DNA of 5,040 nt from Candidatus Eiseniibacteriota bacterium (GCA_016928935.1 JAFGJU010000039.1:1-5040); one strand, 5' to 3'. Counted from the stretch's first letter, positions 1-5,040 are shown. Numbers and translations: made by a program. Notes: generated by a model not told the origin, from the letters alone.

Positions 1-374
1 ACTATCAGGTCCACTCGCTTCACGACTGAATACGAGTCGTAGAATGGTCCGCCGGCTATTGCGCAGCCGCCCATGGCGATCACGTATTTCTTCTCCGGCA
101 TCTGCTCGTACAGGAGCCGCACGCGCGGCACCATCTTCTTGGTCACCGTGCCGGCCAGTATCATCAAGTCCGCCTGCCGAGGCGACGCCCTGAACACTTC
201 CATGCCGAAGCGGGCAAGGTCGTACCTGGAGGCGGCCGTGGACATCATCTCTATGGCACAGCAGGCAAGGCCGAACCCGAGCGGCCAGAGTGAGCACTTT
301 CTGGCCCAGTTTATGGCCTTGTCCACGGTGGTGGTGACAATGTTCGGGTCGAAGCGATTCTCTATAACGCCCAT
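1..374 (-). CDS. nuoB: NADH-quinone oxidoreductase subunit B (NuoB), 3' end beyond the window
   Basis: NuoB is the peripheral-arm subunit of respiratory complex I that carries the terminal iron-sulfur cluster N2, which passes electrons to quinone at the cytoplasmic face of the membrane. Translating the minus strand gives 124 full codons starting MGVIENRFDPNIVTTTVDKA. The family signature is clear: the GFGLACCAIEMM stretch has the tandem Cys 38-39, RYDLARFGMEVFRASPRQAD follows, and MGGCAIAGGPFYDSYSV holds the third cluster Cys (104). The fourth ligand, expected in a GCPPRPE motif, lies past the window edge. The ATG overlaps the end of nuoA by 13 nt and has a GGGAG ribosome site 7 nt upstream, which supports this start. 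Three cluster ligands and the quinone-site segment are intact, so the gene appears functional. Identification is from family knowledge and is very secure. Confidence 0.97.
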   Translation of the reverse strand, partial: MGVIENRFDPNIVTTTVDKAINWARKCSLWPLGFGLACCAIEMMSTAASRYDLARFGMEVFRASPRQADLMILAGTVTKKMVPRVRLLYEQMPEKKYVIAMGGCAIAGGPFYDSYSVVKRVDLI

Positions 375-721
375 TTCAGGGCTCCCTTTCTCCACGCATA
401 GGCCAGGCCGAGAAGCAGCACGCTCACGAACACCGCCATCTCGACGTAACCCACCACGCCCACGTCCTTGAACACTACCGCCCACGGGACGAGGAATATC
501 GTTTCGATGTCGAATATCACAAAGCTGAGAGCGAACACGTAGAAACGGATGTTGAACTGGGACCAGGGCTGGCCCACCGGGATCTCGCCACACTCGTAAG
601 TCGTGAGCTTCCTGCCGGACGGGTCCTTGGGCTGGACGAGCGCTCCGACCCACAGCGCGAGCAGAAGGAAGATGAATCCCGCTATCGCGAACCCTGCGGC
701 ATATAGGTAGTCGAGAAACAT
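362..721 (-). CDS. nuoA: NADH-quinone oxidoreductase subunit A (NuoA)
   Basis: NuoA is a small membrane subunit of complex I at the junction between the peripheral and membrane arms, near the quinone site. The 119-residue product has the usual family length and three hydrophobic segments, at about 8-29, 60-80 and 88-110. The conserved loop TTYECGEIPVGQPWSQFNIR (Cys44) is followed by FYVFALSFVIFDIETIFLVPW, with the acidic pair D71 and E73 typical of the family's second helix. The gene starts only 4 nt after the stop of the PTS IIA gene. Its only Shine-Dalgarno-like sequence is a weak AGG about 13 nt upstream, so translation may depend on ribosomes finishing the upstream gene. It ends in TAG inside nuoB. 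The nuoA-nuoB order is the standard one for NDH-1 operons. Confidence 0.97.
   Translation of the reverse strand: MFLDYLYAAGFAIAGFIFLLLALWVGALVQPKDPSGRKLTTYECGEIPVGQPWSQFNIRFYVFALSFVIFDIETIFLVPWAVVFKDVGVVGYVEMAVFVSVLLLGLAYAWRKGALKWAL
382..386 (-). promoter_or_regulatory. Ribosome binding site of nuoB, inside nuoA
   Basis: The minus strand reads AAAGGGAGCCCTGAAATG. GGGAG sits 7 nt before the ATG and lies within the last codons of nuoA. It fixes the nuoB start and, together with the gene overlap, suggests translational coupling. Confidence 0.6.
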
Positions 722-725
722 ATCG

Positions 726-1190
726 TTAGAGGTACCTGGCCTCCGCCTCTTTCAGTATCTCGAGGAACTTCTTGGCGGTGGGGGCTTTCTTCAGGCCCTC
801 ACGCACGTGCTCTTCCCTGAGCAGCCGTGAGATGTTCGCCAACGCCCTGACGTGAGGCCCCCTGCACTCCTCCGGGGAGACCAGCATTATGAAGAGCGTG
901 ACCGGCTGCTGGTCGACCGCCTGGAACTCTATCCCCTTGGCCGCTATACCGCACGCGGCGAGCAGATTCTGGATGGACTTGGCCTTTCCGTGGGGGATGG
1001 CGACGCCGTTGCCTATCCCCGTGGACATCATGGCTTCACGCTCGGTGACACGCTTCAAGATCTCGCCGCCGGTCTTCACGCCGTGTGCCTTCTCGAGAAG
1101 CGCCGCGAGCTCCTTGAGGACGTCGTTTCTGCTCGTGGATTTGAGGGCCGTGCTTACGGCCTCTTCGTTCAGAAAGCCTGATAACTTCAT
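726..1190 (-). CDS. PTS IIA domain protein, fructose/PtsN (nitrogen-regulatory) type
   Basis: This is a stand-alone 154-residue EIIA domain of the mannitol/fructose family. Such domains take a phosphoryl group from HPr/NPr on a histidine and either pass it to a sugar permease or, as in PtsN (EIIA-Ntr), regulate other proteins. The active-site motif GNGVAIPHGK places the phosphorylated His at residue 67. The second conserved His (113, in GPHVRAL) and the flanking REAMMSTGIG segment are present. The start MKLSGFLNEEAV matches the usual beginning of the family. No IIB or IIC domain is attached or adjacent, so a regulatory role is more likely than sugar transport (inference). Located just before nuoA, it probably shares that transcript. 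No Shine-Dalgarno sequence is visible: the 20 bases before the ATG are AT-rich. The family call is firm, but the choice between ptsN and other IIA paralogs is not, so no symbol is given. Confidence 0.93.
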   Translation of the reverse strand: MKLSGFLNEEAVSTALKSTSRNDVLKELAALLEKAHGVKTGGEILKRVTEREAMMSTGIGNGVAIPHGKAKSIQNLLAACGIAAKGIEFQAVDQQPVTLFIMLVSPEECRGPHVRALANISRLLREEHVREGLKKAPTAKKFLEILKEAEARYL

Positions 1191-1218
1191 TAATAACAGA
1201 TAATTACAGCAACTTCGA

Positions 1219-1241
1219 GGCCGGACCCGCGGGGTTCGGCC
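1219..1241 (-). promoter_or_regulatory. Hairpin with adjacent T-run in the leader of the IIA-nuoAB transcript
   Basis: The arms 1219-1228 (ggccggaccc) and 1232-1241 (gggttcggcc) pair over 10 bp around a 3-base loop. All pairs are Watson-Crick except one wobble or mismatch. On the minus strand, seven T's (1245-1251) come before the hairpin, which is the wrong order for an intrinsic terminator of the IIA transcript. On the plus strand the hairpin is followed by A's, so it is not a terminator there either. It lies between the candidate promoter and the IIA start, about 28 nt upstream of the ATG. It could act as a leader structure affecting translation or mRNA stability. The structure is seen in the sequence; the role is inference. 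Confidence 0.4.
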
Positions 1242-1274
1242 AACAAAAAAAGACCCATGAGGTCAGACTGGAAA

Positions 1275-1301
1275 ACTATATGAAAGGCCACCGAGTGTCA
1301 A
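1275..1301 (-). promoter_or_regulatory. Candidate sigma70-type promoter for the IIA-nuoA-nuoB group
   Basis: On the minus strand a perfect TTGACA (1296-1301) is followed 15 bp later by TATAGT (1275-1280). The spacer is shorter than the preferred 17 bp but within the known range. Transcription would start near 1268, giving a leader of about 78 nt before the IIA ATG. The location, directly upstream of the first gene in an otherwise GC-rich region, supports the call. Confidence 0.5.
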
Positions 1302-1323
1302 GCGGACTTTTCGCGCGGCTGCC

Positions 1324-1352
1324 CGGCCGGCGCGCGCGGCTGGAGCCGGCCG
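1324..1352. repeat. GC-rich inverted repeat, 8-bp perfect arms
   Basis: CGGCCGGC at 1324-1331 is matched by its reverse complement at 1345-1352, with a 13-base GC-rich loop between. It lies between the two divergent candidate promoters. It has no T-run on either side, so it is not a standard terminator. It could be a protein-binding site or chance in GC-rich DNA. Confidence 0.3.
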
Positions 1353-1394
1353 CCCGAACGGCACGCCTCACACAATTCGGACGTCACGCCGTTG

Positions 1395-1423
1395 TTGTGC
1401 GGCGAGCGTAAGTGAGCTATGAT
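1395..1423 (+). promoter_or_regulatory. Candidate promoter of the propeller gene
   Basis: TATGAT at 1418-1423 differs from the consensus -10 box at one position. It has TTGTGC (1395-1400, three of six -35 matches) at the ideal 17-bp spacing. An overlapping TTGTTG at 1392-1397 would give a 20-bp spacer. Transcription would start near 1430, about 70 nt before the chosen start codon. The -10 box is good and the -35 box is weak. Confidence 0.35.
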
Positions 1424-1501
1424 TGAGTGTGACTTCGAGTTCCGGGCATGCTCGCCGGAGCCTGCCTTAGTAGGTTGGTGTTGCGTAACGTTGGCGCTGC
1501 C

Positions 1502-2566
1502 ATGAACCGTCGTCTCGCGCGCATTTCAGTCTCGCTCCTGCTGATTGCCTTGGCCGCCGTTCTTTGCGCGTCTGCCGACGAAAGGACGGCCGCCCAGAAG
1601 GCGTGGTTTCCGCTGGGCGAAGGCACCGACCTCTTCGTAGCGTGCCTGACTCAGTATGAAGGTCGTTTGATCGCCGCAGGCCAGTTTCGAACTGCAGACG
1701 GCGACTCCGCCTACCGCGTGGCCGCCTGGGACGGCAGCCGTTGGGAGCCTCTCGGATTTGGATTGGATTATTCTGCGCTTGCGCTCTGCGCCTACGAAGG
1801 CCGGCTGATAGCCGGCGAGCATTTCATTGTGTCCCCGGGAGAGCCCCCGGAGCCTTTCGCCGAAGTCTGGGACGGCAGGACGTGGGCGCCGCTGTGGGGG
1901 CCCGAGAGCGGAGTCGAAGCCCTTGCGGTATACAAAGGAAAGCTGATCGCCGGAGGCATGTTCACCAGCGTGGACGGTCATGCCGCTAACCACGTGGCCG
2001 CCTGGGACGGCAGCCGTTGGGAGCCGCTCGGAGAAGGAGTGAACGGGGACGTCGCCGCACTGTGCGTGTACGAAGGCCGCCTCGTGGCAGGCGGATACTT
2101 CACGTCCGCCGGGGGCGGCCCGGCCAACCACGTGGCCGCCTGGGACGGCCGCACGTGGACCAGATTGGGCGGAGGCACCAACGGCTGCGTGCTCGCCCTC
2201 ACCGTCCACGACGGACGGCTGATAGCCGGCGGCACATTTTCGACCGCAGGCGGGGTAATTGCCCGCGGGGTTGCCGCCTGGGACGGCACCGGGTGGTCCG
2301 GCCTGGCAGAGGGAACCAACGGATTCACCTTCGCCCTGGCCTCCTACCGCGGAAAGCTGGTAGCCGGCGGTGATTTCAAGAAGGCAGGAGGCATCGGAGT
2401 CGGCTACGTGGCAGCCTGGGACGGCAGCAGGTGGTATGACCTGGCGGGCGGAATGAATCAGCCCGTCCGAGCCCTCCTTCCGTTCAGAGGGCATCTCGTC
2501 GCGGCCGGGTATTTCACGACTGCGGGCGGCACTCCCGCGAACCACATTGCAGCCTGGAGGGATTGA
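1502..2566 (+). CDS. Secreted seven-repeat protein, probable beta-propeller
   Basis: I do not recognise a named family. The 354-residue product begins with a signal peptide: MNRRLAR, then a hydrophobic core SVSLLLIALAAVLC, with likely cleavage after CASA near residue 25. From Trp35 to the end it consists of seven tandem repeats of 44-47 residues, at about 35-80, 81-127, 128-172, 173-218, 219-264, 265-310 and 311-354. The consensus is W-x-P-L-G-x-G-x-N-G-x-V-x-A-L, then Y-x-G-R-L-I-A-G-G-x-F-T-T-A-G-G, then A-N-H-V-A-A-W-D-G. This spacing and the Trp/Gly pattern are typical of propeller blades, and seven repeats would close one seven-bladed ring. Repeat 2 is the most divergent. No catalytic or anchoring domain is visible. 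An ATG at 1448 would add 18 residues, but 1502 puts the signal peptide at the N-terminus; neither start has a good ribosome site. A role in binding or in the envelope is only a guess. Confidence 0.85.
   Translation: MNRRLARISVSLLLIALAAVLCASADERTAAQKAWFPLGEGTDLFVACLTQYEGRLIAAGQFRTADGDSAYRVAAWDGSRWEPLGFGLDYSALALCAYEGRLIAGEHFIVSPGEPPEPFAEVWDGRTWAPLWGPESGVEALAVYKGKLIAGGMFTSVDGHAANHVAAWDGSRWEPLGEGVNGDVAALCVYEGRLVAGGYFTSAGGGPANHVAAWDGRTWTRLGGGTNGCVLALTVHDGRLIAGGTFSTAGGVIARGVAAWDGTGWSGLAEGTNGFTFALASYRGKLVAGGDFKKAGGIGVGYVAAWDGSRWYDLAGGMNQPVRALLPFRGHLVAAGYFTTAGGTPANHIAAWRD
1717..2149 (+). repeat. Near-identical DNA repeated between blades of the propeller gene
   Basis: Bases 1717-1749 and 1993-2025 are identical over 33 nt and encode the VAAWDGSRWEP junction of repeats 1/2 and 3/4. 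After one mismatch, CTCGGA is again shared. The first 19 bases occur once more at 2131-2149, at the repeat 4/5 junction. Identity at synonymous positions points to recent duplication or gene conversion within the gene, not only to protein-level constraint. Confidence 0.7.
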
Positions 2567-2629
2567 AGACCGCGGGCGGTGAAGGGCTGAGAAGCCCCGG
2601 GCCTGGCAGAAGGAGAACCGGGAAAAGCT

Positions 2630-2664
2630 GAGGGGCCGGTCTGAACCGACCCCTCTTTCGTTTT
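2630..2664 (+). terminator. Intrinsic terminator of the propeller gene, possibly bidirectional
   Basis: The arms gaggggccggt (2630-2640) and accgacccctc (2645-2655) form an 11-bp stem with one C-A mismatch and a CTGA loop. TTTCGTTTT follows at once, so this is a good Rho-independent terminator on the plus strand, 64 nt after the stop codon. Read on the minus strand, the same hairpin is followed by AGCTTTTCCC, so it may also end the convergent gene whose stop is at 2730. The 163-base gap also holds a 5-bp GGGCT/AGCCC hairpin with a GAGA loop at 2584-2597 and a 10-bp palindrome GTCGGCCGAC at 2684-2693, neither with a clear role. Confidence 0.8.
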
Positions 2665-2729
2665 GTCGGGCTTGAGCCGTCTTGTCGGCCGACGCCCGAG
2701 CGAACGTCGCGCCTGCTGAGCTGAGCGTC

Positions 2730-3998
2730 TTACTGTACTGTGCCGCCTGTTCCCTGGCCGGCGCCGGACTGATCGCCGCCGGCTTCAGCTCCTCCAGTCG
2801 CGCCACCGGCCCCCACATCGCCTCCGCCGACCGCCCCGCCTGTTTCCGTACCGCTTCCGGCTTCGACTCCGCCCATGCCGCCGGACGGGCGCCCGCCGTA
2901 GCCGCTGCCGCCCGCGTTGTCAACCGGGCTGTGACCGCCCTGCCGCTCAGCCGGTCCCATCCATCCCTGCTCCTGCATCTCCTTCATCATCTGGGAGAAC
3001 TGATTCTGGTTGCGGATGCCTCTCTCCAGCATTCCCATCACGGCGTCGGACGAGCCTCCGTGCGTGCGGGCAGTCATCACTGCCCAGGAGAGCTGTTTCA
3101 TCTCGCGCACCGTGTATCCGTTCTGGAGCGCATCGCCGGCCAGTCGGACTGCTCTCTCGCGTTTGACTCCTATTTCCATCAGCCGCGTCGCGGTCTCCGC
3201 AGCAGTCGTCAGCTCCTCGCTCGTGCATGAGCCGTCGCGCAGGCGGAGCTGAGCTCGCTTCCGGAGCTGTTCCATGTCGCTTTCCTTGAGTCCGCGCCAC
3301 ATGTAAGAGGCCATTTCACGCACGCGCTGCCGCTCGGCATTCTCCTCCCCGGGCGTGACGCCCGCCTCCCGGGCCTGCTTCATGTGTTCGTAGGCCGCGC
3401 GCACGTGCTCTTCCACCTGCGCGCACACGCGCTCGCGCAACTCCTGCGGAGCACCCTTCCGAAGCCCCTCCTGCAGTTTCTGCATGACGAGGTCAACCGG
3501 CAGTCCCTCGCGCGCCATGGTCAGCACGCGCTCCTGCGTCCGAATCTGTGACTTGAGCTGAGCCTTCTCGCTGAACAACGCCGCGACAGCGGCGTCGTCA
3601 AGCCCGACGCGGTCGCATTCTCCGAGATGCTTACGCAGGCGCTCGCGCTCCTGGTCCTCGAGCCCCGTCTCGTCCTCAATGCGCAGGCGGATGCGCTCTC
3701 TGAGCGCGTTTCCCGCCGCCTCGCGCACGTGCTGTTCAACCTGCTCGCCCACGCGGTCCCGCACCTCCTCCGGCGCGCCCTCTTCCATCCCCTCCTGCAG
3801 TTTCTGCATGATCAGTTCGACCGGCGGTCCTTCCTCCGGCTCCTGGGTCGAGGGCTGCGTCTGTGCGAGGCTTCGCGCCTGCGCTTGACCGCTTTCGTCG
3901 GCTCGACCAGATCCTGCCGCCAGACCGACGAAGGCGAGGCAGAGCGCGACGAACATTGCCATTGTCAGCGCCCTGGTGGATGATGTTCTCTCTCTCAT
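2730..3998 (-). CDS. Exported helix-rich protein with duplicated 39-residue module and Gly-rich tail
   Basis: I do not recognise a named family and assign no function. The 422-residue product has a signal peptide (MRERTSSTRA, core LTMAMFVALCLAFVGLAA, likely cleavage after GRA at residue 33). A module starting G-x-P-V-[ED]-L-[IV]-M-Q-K-L-Q-E-G occurs twice, at about 57-95 and 165-203. Both copies continue as G-A-P-[EQ]-E-[VL]-R-[DE]-R-V then Q-V-E-[QE]-H-V-R. Residues 204-350 are highly charged and probably alpha-helical, with a possible third, degenerate copy near 275-305 (GVKRERAVRLAGDALQNGYT). Residues 361-422 are a low-complexity Gly/Ala/Ser/Thr tail with acidic residues. The start at 3998 is chosen over an upstream in-frame extension to 4127 because it has a near-perfect ribosome site and puts the signal peptide first. 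Similar short helical motifs occur, as I recall, in other uncharacterised bacterial exported proteins. Its stop faces the propeller gene. Confidence 0.85.
   Translation of the reverse strand: MRERTSSTRALTMAMFVALCLAFVGLAAGSGRADESGQAQARSLAQTQPSTQEPEEGPPVELIMQKLQEGMEEGAPEEVRDRVGEQVEQHVREAAGNALRERIRLRIEDETGLEDQERERLRKHLGECDRVGLDDAAVAALFSEKAQLKSQIRTQERVLTMAREGLPVDLVMQKLQEGLRKGAPQELRERVCAQVEEHVRAAYEHMKQAREAGVTPGEENAERQRVREMASYMWRGLKESDMEQLRKRAQLRLRDGSCTSEELTTAAETATRLMEIGVKRERAVRLAGDALQNGYTVREMKQLSWAVMTARTHGGSSDAVMGMLERGIRNQNQFSQMMKEMQEQGWMGPAERQGGHSPVDNAGGSGYGGRPSGGMGGVEAGSGTETGGAVGGGDVGAGGATGGAEAGGDQSGAGQGTGGTVQ
3465..3811 (-). repeat. Duplicated DNA segment within the helix-rich protein gene
   Basis: Bases 3465-3487 and 3789-3811 are identical over 23 nt and encode the MQKLQEG core of the two modules. 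The starts are 324 nt apart, exactly 108 codons, so the frame is kept. The DNA around them is similar but diverged, which fits an older in-frame duplication. Confidence 0.7.
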
Positions 3999-4005
3999 GA
4001 TGCTG

Positions 4006-4013
4006 TCCTCCTT
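4006..4013 (-). promoter_or_regulatory. Strong ribosome binding site deciding the start of the helix-rich protein gene
   Basis: The minus strand reads AAGGAGGA and then CAGCATC before the ATG at 3998, a near-perfect Shine-Dalgarno at good spacing. It is by far the strongest ribosome site in the window and settles the start against the longer in-frame alternative, which has no signal peptide at its N-terminus. Confidence 0.8.
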
Positions 4014-4080
4014 GCTTACAGTGCCGCGGGTCAAAGGCTTTCGTCCACTCATCCTATTAGACGGCCGCCAACCCCTCCGG

Positions 4081-5040
4081 TTACGTCTCCGCGGGCAGGA
4101 CCTCCAGAATTCCATTCCTGCCTCCAAATCCGTCTTCTACAACGAGTTCCGCCTCCGGGGGAGTCGTCCACTCGCCGTCCACCACGTAGGCGTACTGGTG
4201 CGTCCCGGCCTCGATCACGGCGCAGCCCTCCCACCGCCCGTCTGCTCCAGGCTTGAGCGGCGTGGCTTCGGGATCCCAAGCGTTGAAGTCGCCGACAACG
4301 CTCACCCTCGCCGCGCCCGCAGCGGTCACTCGAAAACAAACTCTGCCGCTTGCGTCGGGCTTCTGAATCCAGCCGCGGCTGGCCCGGGTCAGGGCGTCAA
4401 TGTCCACGCTCGGCAGTGGGGTCACGCTCGGCCTTCCCCAGGCGCGTTCGACCCCGGCAAGCAGCCTGAACGAGCTCTCGCGGATCCCGTCAGGCCACCC
4501 GTATTCGGAGTACGCGCATCTGGCGGAAAGGGCCCAGCCATGCCCCAGGCTGTGGCGGAGGCCGAGGCCGGCCTGCCAGTACTCGTCCGTGTCCCCGCCC
4601 TCAGGCCTGCTGTCGAACGAGCGCCATTGATAGGTGCCGTGAGCCGTGAGGGAGAGCCGCGACGCCGGCCTGACGTCCAAGTTGACGCTTGCGACCCACG
4701 AGCGGGAGTCGAAGAGCGGGTCGGGAGAGTCGGTCGCCTGATGACTCCCGTCAGCTCGCAGGCCGAAGCGTCCGCCGGAGGAAAACCTCAAGGTCGTGCC
4801 TGCGCTCCAGGAAAGCTCATCGTATGTTGACCTCCGGTTCATGTGCTCCTGGACCGTGAGGTCGGGATACATCCTGCTGCCGCCTCCGGCCCAGGCCTCT
4901 GCGCTCCACTCCGACCCGACCAGGGCCACTCCCAGCTCACCCGCCGCTCCCAAGCGGCGCGCGGTCTTCAGCCCGGAGTCGTCCAGATACGCGAGAGTGG
5001 CCGATACGCGTCCGCGGAAGCTTCCGCCCAGGTTCTGATA
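4081..5040 (-). CDS. Probable outer-membrane beta-barrel protein with C-terminal CBM48-like domain, 5' end beyond the window
   Basis: The frame is open to the right edge and gives 319 residues, with the true start outside the window. Residues 1 to about 205 look like successive amphipathic beta strands rich in alternating Trp/Tyr/Leu and Gly/Ser/Arg (for example SWVASVNLDVRPASRLSLTA and YWQAGLGLRHSLGHGWALSA), as in outer-membrane barrels. After a short linker, residues 233-315 match the CBM48/isoamylase N-terminal/AMPK-beta glycogen-binding fold: RVSVVGDFNAWDPEATPL, a DGRWEG turn, GTHQYAYVVDGEW and GGRNGILEV. By comparison with AMPK beta from memory, the two binding Trp (255, 291) and the binding Asn (309) are kept, but the binding Lys is Ala284. 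The protein may be a surface or periplasmic glycan-binding protein, but no enzyme domain is seen. The CBM48 call is firm; the barrel call is inference. The next gene downstream begins after 82 bases with no clear terminator between, so the two may be co-transcribed. Confidence 0.82.
   Translation of the reverse strand, partial: YQNLGGSFRGRVSATLAYLDDSGLKTARRLGAAGELGVALVGSEWSAEAWAGGGSRMYPDLTVQEHMNRRSTYDELSWSAGTTLRFSSGGRFGLRADGSHQATDSPDPLFDSRSWVASVNLDVRPASRLSLTAHGTYQWRSFDSRPEGGDTDEYWQAGLGLRHSLGHGWALSARCAYSEYGWPDGIRESSFRLLAGVERAWGRPSVTPLPSVDIDALTRASRGWIQKPDASGRVCFRVTAAGAARVSVVGDFNAWDPEATPLKPGADGRWEGCAVIEAGTHQYAYVVDGEWTTPPEAELVVEDGFGGRNGILEVLPAET

Larger units (their letters stand above)
1191..1501. 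other. Intergenic region between divergent genes
   Basis: This 311-base stretch separates the minus-strand IIA-nuoAB group from the plus-strand propeller gene. I see no convincing gene in it. Open frames running through it are extensions of frames in the neighbouring genes. It holds a candidate promoter for each direction, a leader hairpin with a T-run on the IIA side, and a GC-rich inverted repeat at 1324-1352. These are listed separately. Confidence 0.75.

Noticed and set aside
73..471. 132-residue plus-strand open frame across nuoB and nuoA
   Set aside because: It is antisense to two unmistakable complex I genes and resembles no protein family.
1219..1251. Hairpin plus T-run read as an intrinsic terminator
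   Set aside because: On the minus strand the T's come before the hairpin, and on the plus strand it is followed by A's. Neither order fits a terminator.
1448..1501. Earlier ATG for the propeller gene at 1448
   Set aside because: It would put 18 residues before the signal peptide and has no better ribosome site than the ATG at 1502.
1502..1570. Lipoprotein signal in the propeller protein (AVLC)
   Set aside because: The residue before Cys is Leu, not Gly/Ala/Ser, and a normal signal peptidase I site (ASA) follows directly.
1526..2923. 465-residue open frame on the minus strand opposite the propeller gene
   Set aside because: It is the antisense of the repeat-encoding gene. Its apparent repeats (such as LPTAAVPGGHVV) mirror the propeller repeats, and it runs across the terminator and into the convergent gene. 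The plus-strand frame has a signal peptide and regular repeats, so it is the real gene.
4020..4080. Possible separate promoter between the two right-hand genes (TAATAG or TAGGAT on the minus strand)
   Set aside because: No -35-like hexamer lies at a suitable distance, and TTGGCG is only a few bases away. The evidence is too weak to list.
3999..4127. N-terminal extension of the helix-rich protein to an upstream in-frame start
   Set aside because: The extra 43 residues are Arg-rich and overlap the end of the barrel-CBM48 gene. The internal ATG at 3998 has a near-perfect ribosome site and starts a signal peptide.
3976..4830. 284-residue open frame on the plus strand opposite the barrel-CBM48 gene
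   Set aside because: It has no recognisable domain and is Arg/Pro/Ala-rich, as expected for an antisense frame in GC-rich DNA. The opposite strand encodes a clear CBM48-like domain.

Overview
The window comes from a GC-rich bacterial chromosome. It holds six protein genes: four on the minus strand in two groups, and one complete secreted-protein gene on the plus strand between them (counting the partial nuoB and the partial gene at the right edge). No rRNA, tRNA, insertion sequence, CRISPR array or phage gene was seen. The phylum cannot be fixed from these sequences. An NDH-1 type complex I, long GC-rich genes for exported propeller and barrel proteins, and a CBM48-like domain fused to a barrel would suit a Gram-negative, respiring, probably environmental or uncultured lineage. 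The barrel-like protein is the main argument for an outer membrane.

Left group, minus strand, 1-1190, read right to left: a PtsN/fructose-type PTS IIA protein, then nuoA, then nuoB cut by the window edge. The genes are packed tightly (4-nt gap, then 13-nt overlap), so they look like one transcript whose downstream part should be the rest of the complex I operon. A plausible sigma70-type promoter lies at 1275-1301, and a hairpin with a neighbouring T-run lies in the leader before the IIA start.

Middle, 1191-2729: an intergenic region with divergent candidate promoters, then a secreted protein made of seven tandem repeats of about 46 residues (1502-2566), probably a seven-bladed beta-propeller. 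A strong hairpin terminator at 2630-2664 separates it from the convergent gene on its right and may work in both directions.

Right group, minus strand, 2730-5040: the 3' part of a gene for a probable outer-membrane barrel protein that ends in a CBM48/AMPK-beta-like carbohydrate-binding domain, followed 82 bases later by a complete gene for an exported, charged, helix-rich protein. That second protein has a duplicated 39-residue module and a Gly-rich tail. Both should leave the cytoplasm and may be co-transcribed; their functions are unknown.

The most interesting points are the IIA phosphocarrier domain at the head of a complex I operon, the barrel plus glycan-binding-domain fusion next to the duplicated-module protein, and the near-identical DNA shared by propeller blades. 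None is proven to be a new system.
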